A DNA stretch of 64,000 nt from Nocardioides litoris (GCF_006346315.1 NZ_VDMR01000002.1:310001-374000); one strand, 5' to 3'. Counted from the stretch's first letter, positions 50,256 through 61,994 are shown. Notes: generated by a model not told the origin, from the sequence alone. Numbers and translations are program-made.

Positions 50256-52301
50256 ATGGCGACCACGACGACCGAGCGGGCCGAGCAGGCCGGCGCAGGC
50301 GGCGGGACGACCCGGACGTCGGCCCGGGTCCGGGTGCAGAAGTTCGGTACCGCGATGTCCAACATGATCATGCCGAACATCCCGGCCCTGATCGCCTGGG
50401 GACTGCTGACGGCGCTCTTCATCGACGTGGGTTGGATCCCCAACGCCGACCTGGCCACGATGGTCGGCCCGGTCATCCACTACGCGCTGCCGATCCTCAT
50501 CGCCGCGACGGGCGGCCGGATGGTGCACGGTGACCGCGGCGCGGTCGTGGCCGGCTTCGCGGTCATGGGTGCGATCGCGGGCTCGGACCTCCTCATCGCC
50601 AACTTCAACGCCGACGCCCTGGCCGACTGGGTCGCCGCGGGCAACGCCCCCGAGGACTACGCCGAGCTCGGCCAGGTCCACATGTTCATCGGCGCGATGA
50701 TCATGGGCCCGCTCGCGGGCTGGGTGATGAAGAAGGTCGACAGCCTGTGGGAGGGCAAGGTCAAGGCCGGTTTCGAGATGCTCGTCAACATGTTCTCGGC
50801 CGGGTTCGTGGCCTTCGGCCTCGGCATCCTCGGCTTCTGGGTCGTCGCACCGGTCGTCAACGAGGTCATGGACGCGGCCAGCTCCATCGTCGAGACGCTC
50901 GTCGACAACAACCTGCTGCCGCTCACCTCGGTCCTCATCGAGCCCGCCAAGGTCTTCTTCCTCAACAACGCCATCAACCACGGCGCCCTGACGCCGCTGG
51001 GCCTGTCCGAGGCCGCCGAGCAGGGCAAGTCGGTGCTCTTCCTCCTCGAGGCCAATCCCGGCCCGGGCCTCGGGCTGCTGCTCGCCTTCACCCTCTTCGG
51101 CAAGGGCATCGCCAAGGCCACCGCCCCGGGCGCCGCGATCATCCACTTCTTCGGCGGCATCCACGAGATCTACTTCCCCTACGTTCTGATGAAGCCCAAG
51201 CTGCTCATCGCCATGATCGCCGGCGGCATGACCGGCGTCGCGATCAACGTCGCCTTCGACGTGGGCCTGCGCGCCCCCGCTGCGCCGGGCTCGATCTTCG
51301 CCGTCTACGCCCAGACCGCCCGCGACTCCTACCTCGGCGTCACCCTCGCGGTCCTCGGCTCGGCCGCGGTCACCTTCGCCGTCGCCTCCCTGCTGCTCAA
51401 GACCGACAAGGGCGACGACGGTGACCTCGCCGGTGCGACCTCCTCGATGGAGCAGATGAAGGGCAAGCGGTCCTCGGTCGCCGGTGCCCTGTCCGGCACC
51501 GCCGGCACCGGCAGGGGCGGCCCGATCCGCTCGATCGTCTTCGCCTGCGACGCCGGCATGGGGTCCTCGGCCATGGGCGCCTCGGTGCTCCGCACCAAGA
51601 TCAAGGAGGCCGGCCACCCCGAGGTGAGCGTGGTCAACAAGGCCATCTCCAACCTCACCGACGAGCCGGACCTCGTGGTCACCCACCAGGACCTCACCGA
51701 CCGGGCCCGCCAGAAGGCCCCCTCGGCGATCCACGTCTCGGTCGAGAACTTCATGGCCAGCCCGCAGTACGACGAGATCGTCGCCATGATCGACCGCGAC
51801 CCGTCCTCCGCGGGCGCCACCCCCGCCACTGCGGCGCCGTCGCCGGCCACGGACGACGCCGAGCGCGCGGGCGTGCTCACCGCGAGCGACGTGGTGCTGC
51901 ACGGCACCGCGCGCGACCGGGCCGGCGCCATCAGCGAGGCCGGGGCGCTGCTGGTGTCCTCGGGCGCCGTCGAGGCGTCGTACGTCGACGCCATGCACGA
52001 GCGCGAGACGTCGGTCTCGACCGCGATGGGCAACCTGCTCGCCATCCCGCACGGCACCAACGAGGCCAAGGGCGCCATCCACCGCACGGGCCTGTCCTTC
52101 GTGCGCTACGACGAGCCGGTCGACTGGGGCGGCAAGCCGGTCCGCTTCGCCGTCGGCATCGCCGGCGCCGGCAAGGACCACCTCGCGCTGCTCGGCCGGA
52201 TCGCCAAGGTCTTCGCCGACGCCGACCAGGTCGCCCGGCTCGAGCGGGCCGAGACGGCCGACGAGGTGCTCGAGGTCCTCGGCCAGGTGCAGCCCGCCTG
52301 A
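50256..52301 (+). CDS. mtlA: PTS mannitol-specific enzyme IICBA
   Basis: 681 residues from ATG 50256 (GGAGAGGAG upstream); an in-frame ATG at 50205 lacks a ribosome binding site. The IIC domain (about 25-390) has the mannitol signature FGTAMSNMIMPNIPALIAWG and HFFGGIHEIYFPYVLMKP. IIB carries the phospho-cysteine C431 in FACDAGMGSSAMGAS, and IIA the phospho-histidine H599 in LAIPHGTNEAKG. Unlike many actinobacterial systems, all three domains are fused, as in Escherichia coli. It imports mannitol as mannitol 1-phosphate. Confidence 0.96.
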   Translation: MATTTTERAEQAGAGGGTTRTSARVRVQKFGTAMSNMIMPNIPALIAWGLLTALFIDVGWIPNADLATMVGPVIHYALPILIAATGGRMVHGDRGAVVAGFAVMGAIAGSDLLIANFNADALADWVAAGNAPEDYAELGQVHMFIGAMIMGPLAGWVMKKVDSLWEGKVKAGFEMLVNMFSAGFVAFGLGILGFWVVAPVVNEVMDAASSIVETLVDNNLLPLTSVLIEPAKVFFLNNAINHGALTPLGLSEAAEQGKSVLFLLEANPGPGLGLLLAFTLFGKGIAKATAPGAAIIHFFGGIHEIYFPYVLMKPKLLIAMIAGGMTGVAINVAFDVGLRAPAAPGSIFAVYAQTARDSYLGVTLAVLGSAAVTFAVASLLLKTDKGDDGDLAGATSSMEQMKGKRSSVAGALSGTAGTGRGGPIRSIVFACDAGMGSSAMGASVLRTKIKEAGHPEVSVVNKAISNLTDEPDLVVTHQDLTDRARQKAPSAIHVSVENFMASPQYDEIVAMIDRDPSSAGATPATAAPSPATDDAERAGVLTASDVVLHGTARDRAGAISEAGALLVSSGAVEASYVDAMHERETSVSTAMGNLLAIPHGTNEAKGAIHRTGLSFVRYDEPVDWGGKPVRFAVGIAGAGKDHLALLGRIAKVFADADQVARLERAETADEVLEVLGQVQPA

Positions 52302-52368
52302 CGGTGCTGCCGGGCCGGCCCGGCACACTCTGCCGCTGACCGGACGAGATCGACGGACGGAGGACAAG

Positions 52369-53133
52369 GTGTACGCCGAGGAACGCCAGCACGCGATGGC
52401 CGAGCTGGTCACCCAGCACGGCCGCGTCTCGGTGGTCGCGCTCGCCGAGACCTACGGCGTGACCACCGAGACCGTCCGGCGCGACCTCTCCGCGCTCGAG
52501 CGCGTGGGCCTGGTGCGGCGGGTGCACGGAGGGGCGGTCCCGGCCGGGGCCCTGCCCGCGATCGAGGCCGCACTGGCCGAGCGCGACCAGGCGCGCCCGG
52601 AGGAGAAGTCGGCCATCGCCCGCGCGGCGCTCGACCTGCTGCCCCCACCGGGCAGCACCGTGCTCCTCGACGCGGGGACGACGACCGCGCGCCTCGCGGC
52701 CCTGCTGCCGGCCGACCACGCGCTGACCGTCTACACCCACGGCGTCCCCATCGCGGCCCGGCTGGCCCAGCTCCCGCAGGTGGAGCTGCACCTGCTGCCC
52801 GGCCGGGTCCGGACGACCACCCAGGCCGCGGTGGGGGTCGACACCGTGGAGGCACTCGGCCGGATCCGGGCCGACGTGGCCTTCCTGGGCACCAACGGCG
52901 TCTCGGCCGAGCACGGGTTCACCACCCCCGACCACGACGAGGCGGCCACCAAGCGCGCCCTGGTGCGCGCGGCACGCCAGGTGGTGGTGCTCGCCGACCG
53001 GTCCAAGGTCGGGACGGAGTCGACGGTGCGCTTCGCCCGGCCGGCCGACGTCGACGTGCTCCTGCTCGACGCGGTCGACGACGTCGACCGCAAGGACCTC
53101 GAGCGCGACGGGATGACCGTCCTCACCGCATGA
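52369..53133 (+). CDS. DeoR/GlpR-family transcriptional regulator
   Basis: 254 residues from GTG 52369 (GGAGGA upstream). The N-terminal helix-turn-helix reads ERQHAMAELVTQHGRVSVVALAETYGVTTETVRRDLSALERVGLVRRVHGGA, then a DeoR sensor domain with VLLDAGTTTARLA and FLGTNGVS, which binds sugar phosphates. It follows mtlA by 67 bp, so it probably represses the polyol genes. Its 3' end overlaps the opposing SDR gene by 11 bp. Confidence 0.92.
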   Translation: MYAEERQHAMAELVTQHGRVSVVALAETYGVTTETVRRDLSALERVGLVRRVHGGAVPAGALPAIEAALAERDQARPEEKSAIARAALDLLPPPGSTVLLDAGTTTARLAALLPADHALTVYTHGVPIAARLAQLPQVELHLLPGRVRTTTQAAVGVDTVEALGRIRADVAFLGTNGVSAEHGFTTPDHDEAATKRALVRAARQVVVLADRSKVGTESTVRFARPADVDVLLLDAVDDVDRKDLERDGMTVLTA

Positions 53134-53884
53134 CGAGGCCGCCGTCGACGACGAGCTCCTGCCCGGTGACCGCCCGGCACCACGGCGAGGCCAGGGCGAC
53201 GACGGCGTCGGCCAGCTCCTCGGGCGCGACGACCCGCCGGAGCGGGGTCTGGGCGGCGATCGCGTCGAAGACCTCGGGCGGCGTGGCCGCGCTGGCGTCG
53301 GTGGTGCGCAGCAGGCCACCGGCGACCATGTTGACGCGCACGCCCTCGGGGCCGAGGTCGGCCGCGAGGGTGCGGGTGAGCCCCAGCAGGGCGGCCTTGG
53401 CCGCGGTGTAGTCGTGGTAGGGCACGACCGGGTGGTGGACCAGGTTGGACCCGATGGTCACCACCACGCCCTCCCCGGCCGCGCGCATCCCGGGCAGGCA
53501 CTCCTGGACGCAGTGCAGGGTGCCCCGCACCGCGCCCTCGACCTGGGCGGCGAGGTCGGCCCAGCGCACGCTGTCGGCCCTGGCGCGCCCGTCGCCGTTG
53601 AACGAGTAGTCGGGCAGCGCGTTGCTGACCACCGTGGTCACCGGCCCGCCCAGGGCCTCCGCCGCCCGGCGCACCTGGTCGCGCACCTGCGCGCGCGACG
53701 TCACGTCGGCCGGCAGCGCCACGGCCCGGTCGGGCGCCAGTGCCGCGACCTCGCGCGCGCCGGCCTCGCTGCGCCGGTAGCCCACGACGACCCGCGCCCC
53801 CTCCCGCAGGAACGCCCGGGCGACGTACGACCCGAGGCCGCGTCCCCCACCCGAGACCAGCACGACCTGCTCGGACAGCTCCAT
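53123..53884 (-). CDS. Short-chain dehydrogenase/reductase under TPP riboswitch control
   Basis: 253 residues from ATG 53884. The NAD(P) loop is VSGGGRGLGSYVARAF (about 10-25); catalytic residues are Ser in VTIGSNLVHHP and Y-x3-K in HDYTAAKAALLG; the C-terminal VTGQELVVDGG is typical of FabG-like enzymes. A thiamine pyrophosphate riboswitch occupies the leader and contains the ribosome binding site, so the gene should be off when TPP is high. The substrate is unknown; a thiamine precursor or salvage intermediate is inferred from this control alone. Confidence 0.9.
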   Translation of the reverse strand: MELSEQVVLVSGGGRGLGSYVARAFLREGARVVVGYRRSEAGAREVAALAPDRAVALPADVTSRAQVRDQVRRAAEALGGPVTTVVSNALPDYSFNGDGRARADSVRWADLAAQVEGAVRGTLHCVQECLPGMRAAGEGVVVTIGSNLVHHPVVPYHDYTAAKAALLGLTRTLAADLGPEGVRVNMVAGGLLRTTDASAATPPEVFDAIAAQTPLRRVVAPEELADAVVALASPWCRAVTGQELVVDGGLVMR

Positions 53885-53885
53885 G

Positions 53886-53966
53886 TCGACATCCCTCCGC
53901 CAGCACTACCTGGACCAGGTCCTGCGGGTGTGTTCTCAGCCCGCCGGCGGCGGGCACCCCGTGTCG
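53886..53966 (-). promoter_or_regulatory. TPP (THI-element) riboswitch
   Basis: Read on the minus strand, P1 CGACA (53966-53962) pairs with TGTCG (53891-53887). Between them are the conserved CGGGGTGCC, a 7-bp P3 hairpin (GCCCGCC/GGCGGGC), GGCTGAGA, ACACCC, ACCTGGTCC and AGGTAGTGCTGGCGGAGGGA, in the order of thi-box aptamers. The GGAGGG just before P1's second strand is also the ribosome binding site; the ATG is 2-3 bases beyond P1. Control is thus probably at translation, without a separate expression platform. Confidence 0.95.
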
Positions 53967-53988
53967 CTGGTGAGCGTACGGGGGCTCC

Positions 53989-54029
53989 TCCACAAGCGAG
54001 TCCACAGGTGTGGAGAACTACACCGGTGT
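53989..54029. promoter_or_regulatory. TCCACA/TGTGGA palindrome cluster between SDR and glyS
   Basis: TCCACA at 53989-53994, TCCACA-GG-TGTGGA at 54001-54014 and ACACCGGTGT at 54020-54029. The cores equal those of DnaA boxes in this chromosome. They could be DnaA sites 18 kb from oriC or operators for another regulator. Confidence 0.4.
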
Positions 54030-54075
54030 GGTTCGTCGTCGCGAGGCTGCCGAGGAGCGCGGGGCCGCGCGGACC

Positions 54076-54081
54076 TAGGAT
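54076..54081 (+). promoter_or_regulatory. -10 element for the glycyl-tRNA synthetase gene
   Basis: TAGGAT fits TAnnnT, 54 bp before the chosen ATG 54135; GGAG at 54127-54130 is the likely ribosome binding site. Confidence 0.4.
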
Positions 54082-54134
54082 GCTGGGCACCCGAGACCAT
54101 GCAGCCCCCACGCAGCACCCCGAGCACGGAGACC

Positions 54135-57133
<2,999 letters not shown>

Positions 57134-57149
<16 letters not shown>

Positions 57150-58111
57150 GGCGGCACGCCGGCACCCGGGCCGGGACTGCGTCGCTGGGCCTGGTGCTGG
57201 GGCTGGTCCTGCTCGCCGGCTGCGGCGACGACGACCCCGTCGTCGTCGGCCCGTCGACCACCCCGACCAGCGCGCCGGCGTACGACCCCGAGCTGGAGCC
57301 GGCCGCCGCCGTGCTGCCGCTCGTGCCCGACGACGCGACCGTGCTCGAGGTCACCGACTTCGACCAGGCGCGCTTCCAGCTCGGCTTCGGCGAGCTCAGC
57401 AGTGCCTCCGACCCGGCCGTGCTCACCCGCTTCGCCCAGCAGGCGGCGACCCGCGCGCCCCTGCTGACCCAGGGGATGCTCGTCGGCTCCGGCTACCTCG
57501 AGCGCTACGGCTTCTCCCAGGACGACGTGTCGTGGGAGGCGCACTTCGACGGGCCGGCCGGCGAGGGCTACGTCCTCGCGTTCCGCGACGACCTCGACAT
57601 GGCGCCGGTGCAGGACGCCTCCGACGCGCCCGACGGACCCCTCAGCGGGTCGGTCGTCGTGCCCGCGGCCCACGTCGCCGCGCTGGGGGCGGTCCGCGAG
57701 CCGGAGGAGAGCCTGGCCGCCGACCCGGTGCTGCGCTCGCTCGTCGGTCCGGTCGCGGCGGCGACCTACCTCTCGACGACGTGCGTCGACCGGGAGGAGG
57801 CCTTCGGCGACGCCGCCGGCGACCTCGCCCCGACCCCGGCTGCGCTGCTCGACGACCTGCAGGAGCTCGGGCCGTTCTCGGTCACCCTGGGCGCCCGGCT
57901 GGCCAGCGCCCGCCTCGGCACCGGCCGCGGCGACGTCTTCGTCCGCGCCCGCCTCGCCGCCGACCTGCCGGCGGAGGAGTTCGAGGCGGCGTACGACGAC
58001 CCGGTGGCCGACCCCAGCACCGGCCGCATCGGCTTCCGGCTGCGGGACCGGGCGGCCGCTGCCGACCTCGCCCGCGAGCGCCGGCTGCCCTTCGCCGTCT
58101 GCGGCCCCTAG
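57134..58111 (+). CDS. Putative lipoprotein of unknown function
   Basis: 325 residues from GTG 57134, which lies inside the 3' end of glyS (16-bp overlap). A lipoprotein signal SLGLVLGLVLLAGC (about 17-30) ends in the lipobox LAGC, so the mature protein should be lipid-anchored outside the membrane. The rest has no recognised domain; two further cysteines (TTCVDREEAF and the C-terminal VCGP) may pair. Overlap with glyS indicates coupled expression, though a functional link is unlikely. Confidence 0.8.
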
Positions 58112-58137
58112 CCCGACCCCCGACCCCCGACGCGGGA

Positions 58138-58935
58138 TCAACCCTGGTGGGGGTCCTGCAAGCGGGCCAGCTCGACGGGGTCGTGGGCGCTGAAGACCGT
58201 CAGGCCGGGGTGGTCGGCGGCGACGAGCTCGCGGAGCCGTTCCTGGTTGGCGACCCGGACGGCGTCGTCCTGGGCCAGCAGCTTCTGCACGACCCGCAGC
58301 ACCCGCGGCGTGGCGGGCGGGGTCACCAGGTCGTCGCGGTGGAAGTAGGCGTCGCCGGCGTGCACGACCCAGCCGTCGGCCACCTCGGGGTCGCGGACCG
58401 CGACGATGCTGTGGCCGCGGCTGTGGCCGGCCAGCGGCACGAGCAGCACGTCGTCGCCGAGCACGGTGACCGAGCCGAAGCCGAACCAGTCCTCGCCCTC
58501 CGCAGCCTGGTGGGTCTCGAACCGCGCGTCGCGCCACTGGACCTCGAGGTAGCGGCCGTGCTCCATGCCGCGCGGGTCGCGGGCCGCGGCCAGCTCGTCG
58601 GCGTGCACGTGCACGGTGGCGTGCGGGAAGTCTCCGACGCCGCCGACGTGGTCGAGGTCGAGGTGGGTGAGCACGATGTCGGTCACGTCCTCCGCGGCGA
58701 AGCCGAGCGCCCGCACCTGGGCCAGCGCCGTCTCCTGCTCCAGCAGCCGGGGGCGCATCACGGCCCGGAAGGCCCGACCCAGCCGGCCCGGGTCGGCCAG
58801 GTCGGCGGTGCCGAACCCGCTGTCGACCAGGAGCAGGCCCCCGGGCCGCTCGACCAGCAGCACGTGGGTCACCATCGGGCCCACGACGAAGGGTGCGAAC
58901 GACCCGCAGTTGAGGTGGTGGATCACGCCGAGCAT
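58138..58935 (-). CDS. Metallo-beta-lactamase-fold hydrolase
   Basis: 265 residues from ATG 58935. The metal motif is VLTHLDLDHVGGVGDF (HxDxDH form of HxHxDH), with LLVDSGFGTADL before it, PLAGHSRGHSIV and WVVHAGDAYFHRDDL after; FSAHDPVEL provides the last histidine. These features resemble lactonase/glyoxalase-II-like enzymes. The substrate is unknown. It is divergent from the SURF1 gene with 54 bp between starts. Confidence 0.9.
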   Translation of the reverse strand: MLGVIHHLNCGSFAPFVVGPMVTHVLLVERPGGLLLVDSGFGTADLADPGRLGRAFRAVMRPRLLEQETALAQVRALGFAAEDVTDIVLTHLDLDHVGGVGDFPHATVHVHADELAAARDPRGMEHGRYLEVQWRDARFETHQAAEGEDWFGFGSVTVLGDDVLLVPLAGHSRGHSIVAVRDPEVADGWVVHAGDAYFHRDDLVTPPATPRVLRVVQKLLAQDDAVRVANQERLRELVAADHPGLTVFSAHDPVELARLQDPHQG

Positions 58936-58977
58936 GGTGCCAGGCCCGGGCGTGCCGGGGGGCCCGCGGCACGTCCG

Positions 58978-58990
58978 TACCCTGGAGGGG
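58978..58990 (+). promoter_or_regulatory. -10 element at the SURF1 gene
   Basis: TACCCT (58978-58983) stands six bases before GTG 58990, the same spacing as at 15745. GGAGGG fills the gap but is too close to act as a normal ribosome binding site on such a transcript, so a leaderless start is likely. Confidence 0.5.
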
Positions 58991-59727
58991 TGCGCACACG
59001 GCTGACCTCCCGGTTGCTCGCCGCGCACGTCCTGGCGCTGGTGCTCGTCACCGCCGCGGCGCTGCTCGGCTGGTGGCAGCTGCAGGTCTGGCGCGCCGAG
59101 CGCCAGGCGGCCGCGGTCGACCTCACCCAGGCCGACCCCGTGCCGCTGACCGACCTGATGGGCCCCGACGACGGCTTCCCGGGCGAGAGCGTCGGCCAGC
59201 CCGTCACCCTGTCCGGCACCTGGCTCGACCAGGGCACGGTCCTCGTCGAGGGCCGGCCGCGCGCCGGCGAGCGCGGGCTGTGGGTCGTCACGCCGCTCGA
59301 GGTCGAGCCCGGCTCCGCCGTGCCCGTGGTGACGGGGTGGGTGCCCGACCGGGCCGACGCGCCCGCGCCGCCGCAGGGTCGGGCCGAGGTGGCCGGCTGG
59401 CTGCAGCCGCCCGACGGCCAGACCGGCGCCGTCGACGACGACCCCACCGACGACGTGCTCCCCCAGCTGCGCATCGCCGACCTCGTCCAGCGGGTCGACG
59501 ACGACCTCTACAGCGCTTACGTCATCAGCCGCGACGGCATCGACGGCCTGCCCGCCGCCGAGCTCGCCGAGCTGCCCGGCGTCACCACCTTCACCGGCGC
59601 GCAGAACTTCCTGTACGCCGTGGAGTGGTGGGTCTTCGGGGGCTTCGCCGGGCTGGTCTGGTGGCGCTTCGTGCAGGAGTCCCGCGAGGAGCCCGTCGTC
59701 GGCGACCGGGTAGCGTCGGGCGTGTGA
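58990..59727 (+). CDS. SURF1-family cytochrome oxidase biogenesis protein
   Basis: 245 residues from GTG 58990. Two membrane helices bracket an extracytoplasmic domain: RLLAAHVLALVLVTAAALLGWWQLQVW (about 7-34, with the SURF1 GxWQLxR-like motif) and YAVEWWVFGGFAGLVWWRFV (about 207-226). GTWLDQGTVLVEGRPRAGERGLWVVTPLEV is the family core. It assists haem a insertion or assembly of cytochrome c oxidase. The stop overlaps the next GTG. Confidence 0.92.
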   Translation: MRTRLTSRLLAAHVLALVLVTAAALLGWWQLQVWRAERQAAAVDLTQADPVPLTDLMGPDDGFPGESVGQPVTLSGTWLDQGTVLVEGRPRAGERGLWVVTPLEVEPGSAVPVVTGWVPDRADAPAPPQGRAEVAGWLQPPDGQTGAVDDDPTDDVLPQLRIADLVQRVDDDLYSAYVISRDGIDGLPAAELAELPGVTTFTGAQNFLYAVEWWVFGGFAGLVWWRFVQESREEPVVGDRVASGV

Positions 59728-60080
59728 GCCCGGAGATCCGCACGCCGCTGGCCGCCTACCGGGTGATGGCCACGATCGTCGGCGTCCTGCTCGTCGTGCT
59801 CATCCTGGTCGGCGTCCCGCTGAAGTACCTCGCGGGCGACGGCACCGACCCCCAGCAGCTCGGTGAGTGGATCACCAGCTACCTCGGCGTGGCGCACGGC
59901 TGGCTCTACATGATCTTCCTCTTCGCCGCCTTCTGGCTCTCGCGCCGGGCCGACTGGGACATCCCGTTCACCGCGGTGACGCTGCTGTGCGGCACGGTGC
60001 CGCTGCTGTCGTTCTGGGCCGAGCACCGCGCCACCGCCCGCGTGCGCCGCGAGTGGGCCGCCGAACCCGCCACCCCGTGA
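59724..60080 (+). CDS. DUF3817 integral membrane protein
   Basis: 118 residues from GTG 59724 (GTGA overlap). Three helices: YRVMATIVGVLLVVLILVGVPLKYL, WLYMIFLFAAFWLSRR and FTAVTLLCGTVPLLSFWAEHR, with the conserved GVAHGWLYM. The family is common in actinobacteria, of unknown function. Coupling to SURF1 hints at a respiratory role. Confidence 0.9.
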   Translation: MSPEIRTPLAAYRVMATIVGVLLVVLILVGVPLKYLAGDGTDPQQLGEWITSYLGVAHGWLYMIFLFAAFWLSRRADWDIPFTAVTLLCGTVPLLSFWAEHRATARVRREWAAEPATP

Positions 60081-60093
60081 CCCGGGGCCCGGC

Positions 60094-60927
60094 GTGACCA
60101 CGGCGTTCGTCCTCGGCGGCGGGGGCGTGCTGGGCGCCGTCGAGGTCGGCATGCTGCGGGCGCTGTTCGAGCGAGACGTCACCCCCGACCTGGTGCTCGG
60201 CACCAGCATCGGGGCGATGAACGGCGCCCTGGTGGCCCGCCAGCCCGACGTCTCGGTGGTGCCGCGGCTGCTCGAGCTGTGGAGCGAGGCCGCCAGCAAC
60301 GGCCGTGAGCTGCTCGGCGACAACCCGCTGCGCACGGTGCGCCGCGCGGTCAGCACCGGCACCCACCTCTACAGCGCGGGCCCGCTCGCCAAGCGGCTGC
60401 GGGCCGAGCTCGGCGAGGTGCGGTTCGAGGAGCTCGCGGTGCCGCTCCAGGTGTGCGCGGCCAGCATCGAGCGCTCCGCCGAGCACTGGTTCACCACGGG
60501 CCGGGTGGTCGACGCGGTGGTGGCCAGCGCCGCGGTGCCCGGCCTGCTGCCGCCCGCCGAGGTCGACGGCGAGCACTACCTCGACGGCGGCATCGTCAAC
60601 TCCGTCCCGCTGGGCCGGGCCGTCGAGCTGGGGGCCACCCGCGTGTTCGTGCTGCAGGTCGGCCGGCTCGACCGGCCGCTCGCCGTGCCGAGGAAGCCGT
60701 GGGAGGTGGCCCGGGTGGCCTTCGAGGTGGCCCGCCGGCACCGGTTCGTCCGCGAGCTCGCCGAGCTGCCGCCCGGGGTCGAGTGCCACGTGCTCCCGGC
60801 CCGCGGCACCTCGGAGAAGGACGACAGCATCTGGGCTTCCCGCGACTTCGGCAGCGTGGAGCGCCGCATCGAGCAGACCCACGCCGCCGCGGCGGCGTAC
60901 CTCGACGAGCTGCTGGACCCGGCGTGA
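60094..60927 (+). CDS. Patatin-like phospholipase (RssA family)
   Basis: 277 residues from GTG 60094. The oxyanion loop VLGGGGVLGAVEVGML begins at residue 6, the nucleophile S38 sits in GTSIGAMNG, and the partner D164 in YLDGGIVNSVPLG, forming the Ser-Asp dyad. It hydrolyses lipid acyl esters at the membrane. Its TGA overlaps the next GTG, pairing it with an acyltransferase, which suggests lipid remodelling. Confidence 0.92.
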   Translation: MTTAFVLGGGGVLGAVEVGMLRALFERDVTPDLVLGTSIGAMNGALVARQPDVSVVPRLLELWSEAASNGRELLGDNPLRTVRRAVSTGTHLYSAGPLAKRLRAELGEVRFEELAVPLQVCAASIERSAEHWFTTGRVVDAVVASAAVPGLLPPAEVDGEHYLDGGIVNSVPLGRAVELGATRVFVLQVGRLDRPLAVPRKPWEVARVAFEVARRHRFVRELAELPPGVECHVLPARGTSEKDDSIWASRDFGSVERRIEQTHAAAAAYLDELLDPA

Positions 60928-61982
60928 GCGTCGCGGCGGCCGGCCTGCGACCCGGCCTCGGCGTGCGGCTGCTGCGCCGGCTGGTCGTCGCGCCGCTGGT
61001 CCTGGTCCTCGTCGTGCTGCTGTGGCTGACCCTGCCGATCTGGCTGCTCGTGGCCGCGGCACTCTCGCCCGTGCTGCCGGGGCGCTGGCGGGCCCTGCGG
61101 CTGCTGTGGATGGTCGTGGTCTACGCGACGGCCGAGGCGGTGCTGCTCGTGGTGCTCCTGCTGTGGTGGGTGGCGTCGGGGTTCGGGCTGCGCCTGCGGA
61201 CCCCGCGGTGGGAGCGGCGCCACTACGACCTCGTCCAGGCCACCCTGCGGATCCTGTTCCGCGAGGCCCAGCGGGTGCTCCGCCTGCGCATCGAGACCGA
61301 CGGCCCCGACCCCGACGCCCACCCCGGCCGCCCGCTGGTCGTCGCCTGCCGGCACGCCGGACCCGGCGACTCCTTCACCCTCATCCACGCGTTGATGAGC
61401 TGGTACGCCCGGGAACCGCGGGTCGTCCTCAAGGACACCCTGGCCTGGGACCCCGCGATCGACGTCCTGCTCAACCGCATCCCGGCGCGGTTCATCTCGC
61501 CGCACCCGGGTGCGGGGGAGGACCTCGAGTCGCACATCCGCGCGCTGGCCACCGGCCTCGACGAGAACGACGCGTTCGTGATCTTCCCCGAGGGCGGCAA
61601 CTTCACCCTCGCGCGCCGCGAGAAGGCGATCGCCCGGCTCCACAAGCTGGGGCTGACGGCGATGGCCGCCCGCGCCGAGGCGATGACCTCGGTGCTGGCG
61701 CCCAAGCCGGGTGGCCTGCTCGCCGCCCTCGACGCCGCGCCCGACGCCGACGTGGTCATGGTCGCGCACACCGGCCTCGACCACCTGCTGACCGTCAAGG
61801 ACCTCTGGCGGGCGCTGCCGATGGACAAGCGCCTGGTGATGCGGTGGTGGGACGTGCCCCGCGCGGAGATCCCCGAGGACCGCGACGAGCGCATCGACTG
61901 GCTCTACGGCTGGTGGGAGCAGATCGACGCGTGGGTCAACGAGCACCGCCCCGAGGAGATCGCTCCTCGGGGCGGCCGCTAG
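60924..61982 (+). CDS. Membrane PlsC-like acyltransferase
   Basis: 352 residues from GTG 60924 (GTGA overlap with the patatin gene). Two N-terminal membrane helices (LVVAPLVLVLVVLLWLTLPIWLLVAAAL and WMVVVYATAEAVLLVVLLLWWVASG) precede the acyltransferase domain: the His-x4-Asp motif is CRHAGPGDSFTL, and FVIFPEGGNFTLARRE gives the substrate-binding block. It probably acylates a lysophospholipid, reversing or completing the work of the patatin-like enzyme. Confidence 0.88.
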   Translation: MSVAAAGLRPGLGVRLLRRLVVAPLVLVLVVLLWLTLPIWLLVAAALSPVLPGRWRALRLLWMVVVYATAEAVLLVVLLLWWVASGFGLRLRTPRWERRHYDLVQATLRILFREAQRVLRLRIETDGPDPDAHPGRPLVVACRHAGPGDSFTLIHALMSWYAREPRVVLKDTLAWDPAIDVLLNRIPARFISPHPGAGEDLESHIRALATGLDENDAFVIFPEGGNFTLARREKAIARLHKLGLTAMAARAEAMTSVLAPKPGGLLAALDAAPDADVVMVAHTGLDHLLTVKDLWRALPMDKRLVMRWWDVPRAEIPEDRDERIDWLYGWWEQIDAWVNEHRPEEIAPRGGR

Positions 61983-61994
61983 CTGCTCGGGTCG

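Noticed and set aside
53967..54134. T-box leader for glycyl-tRNA synthetase
   Set aside because: No T-box core sequence or specifier-loop structure was found; the palindromes there are short and contain DnaA-box-like cores.
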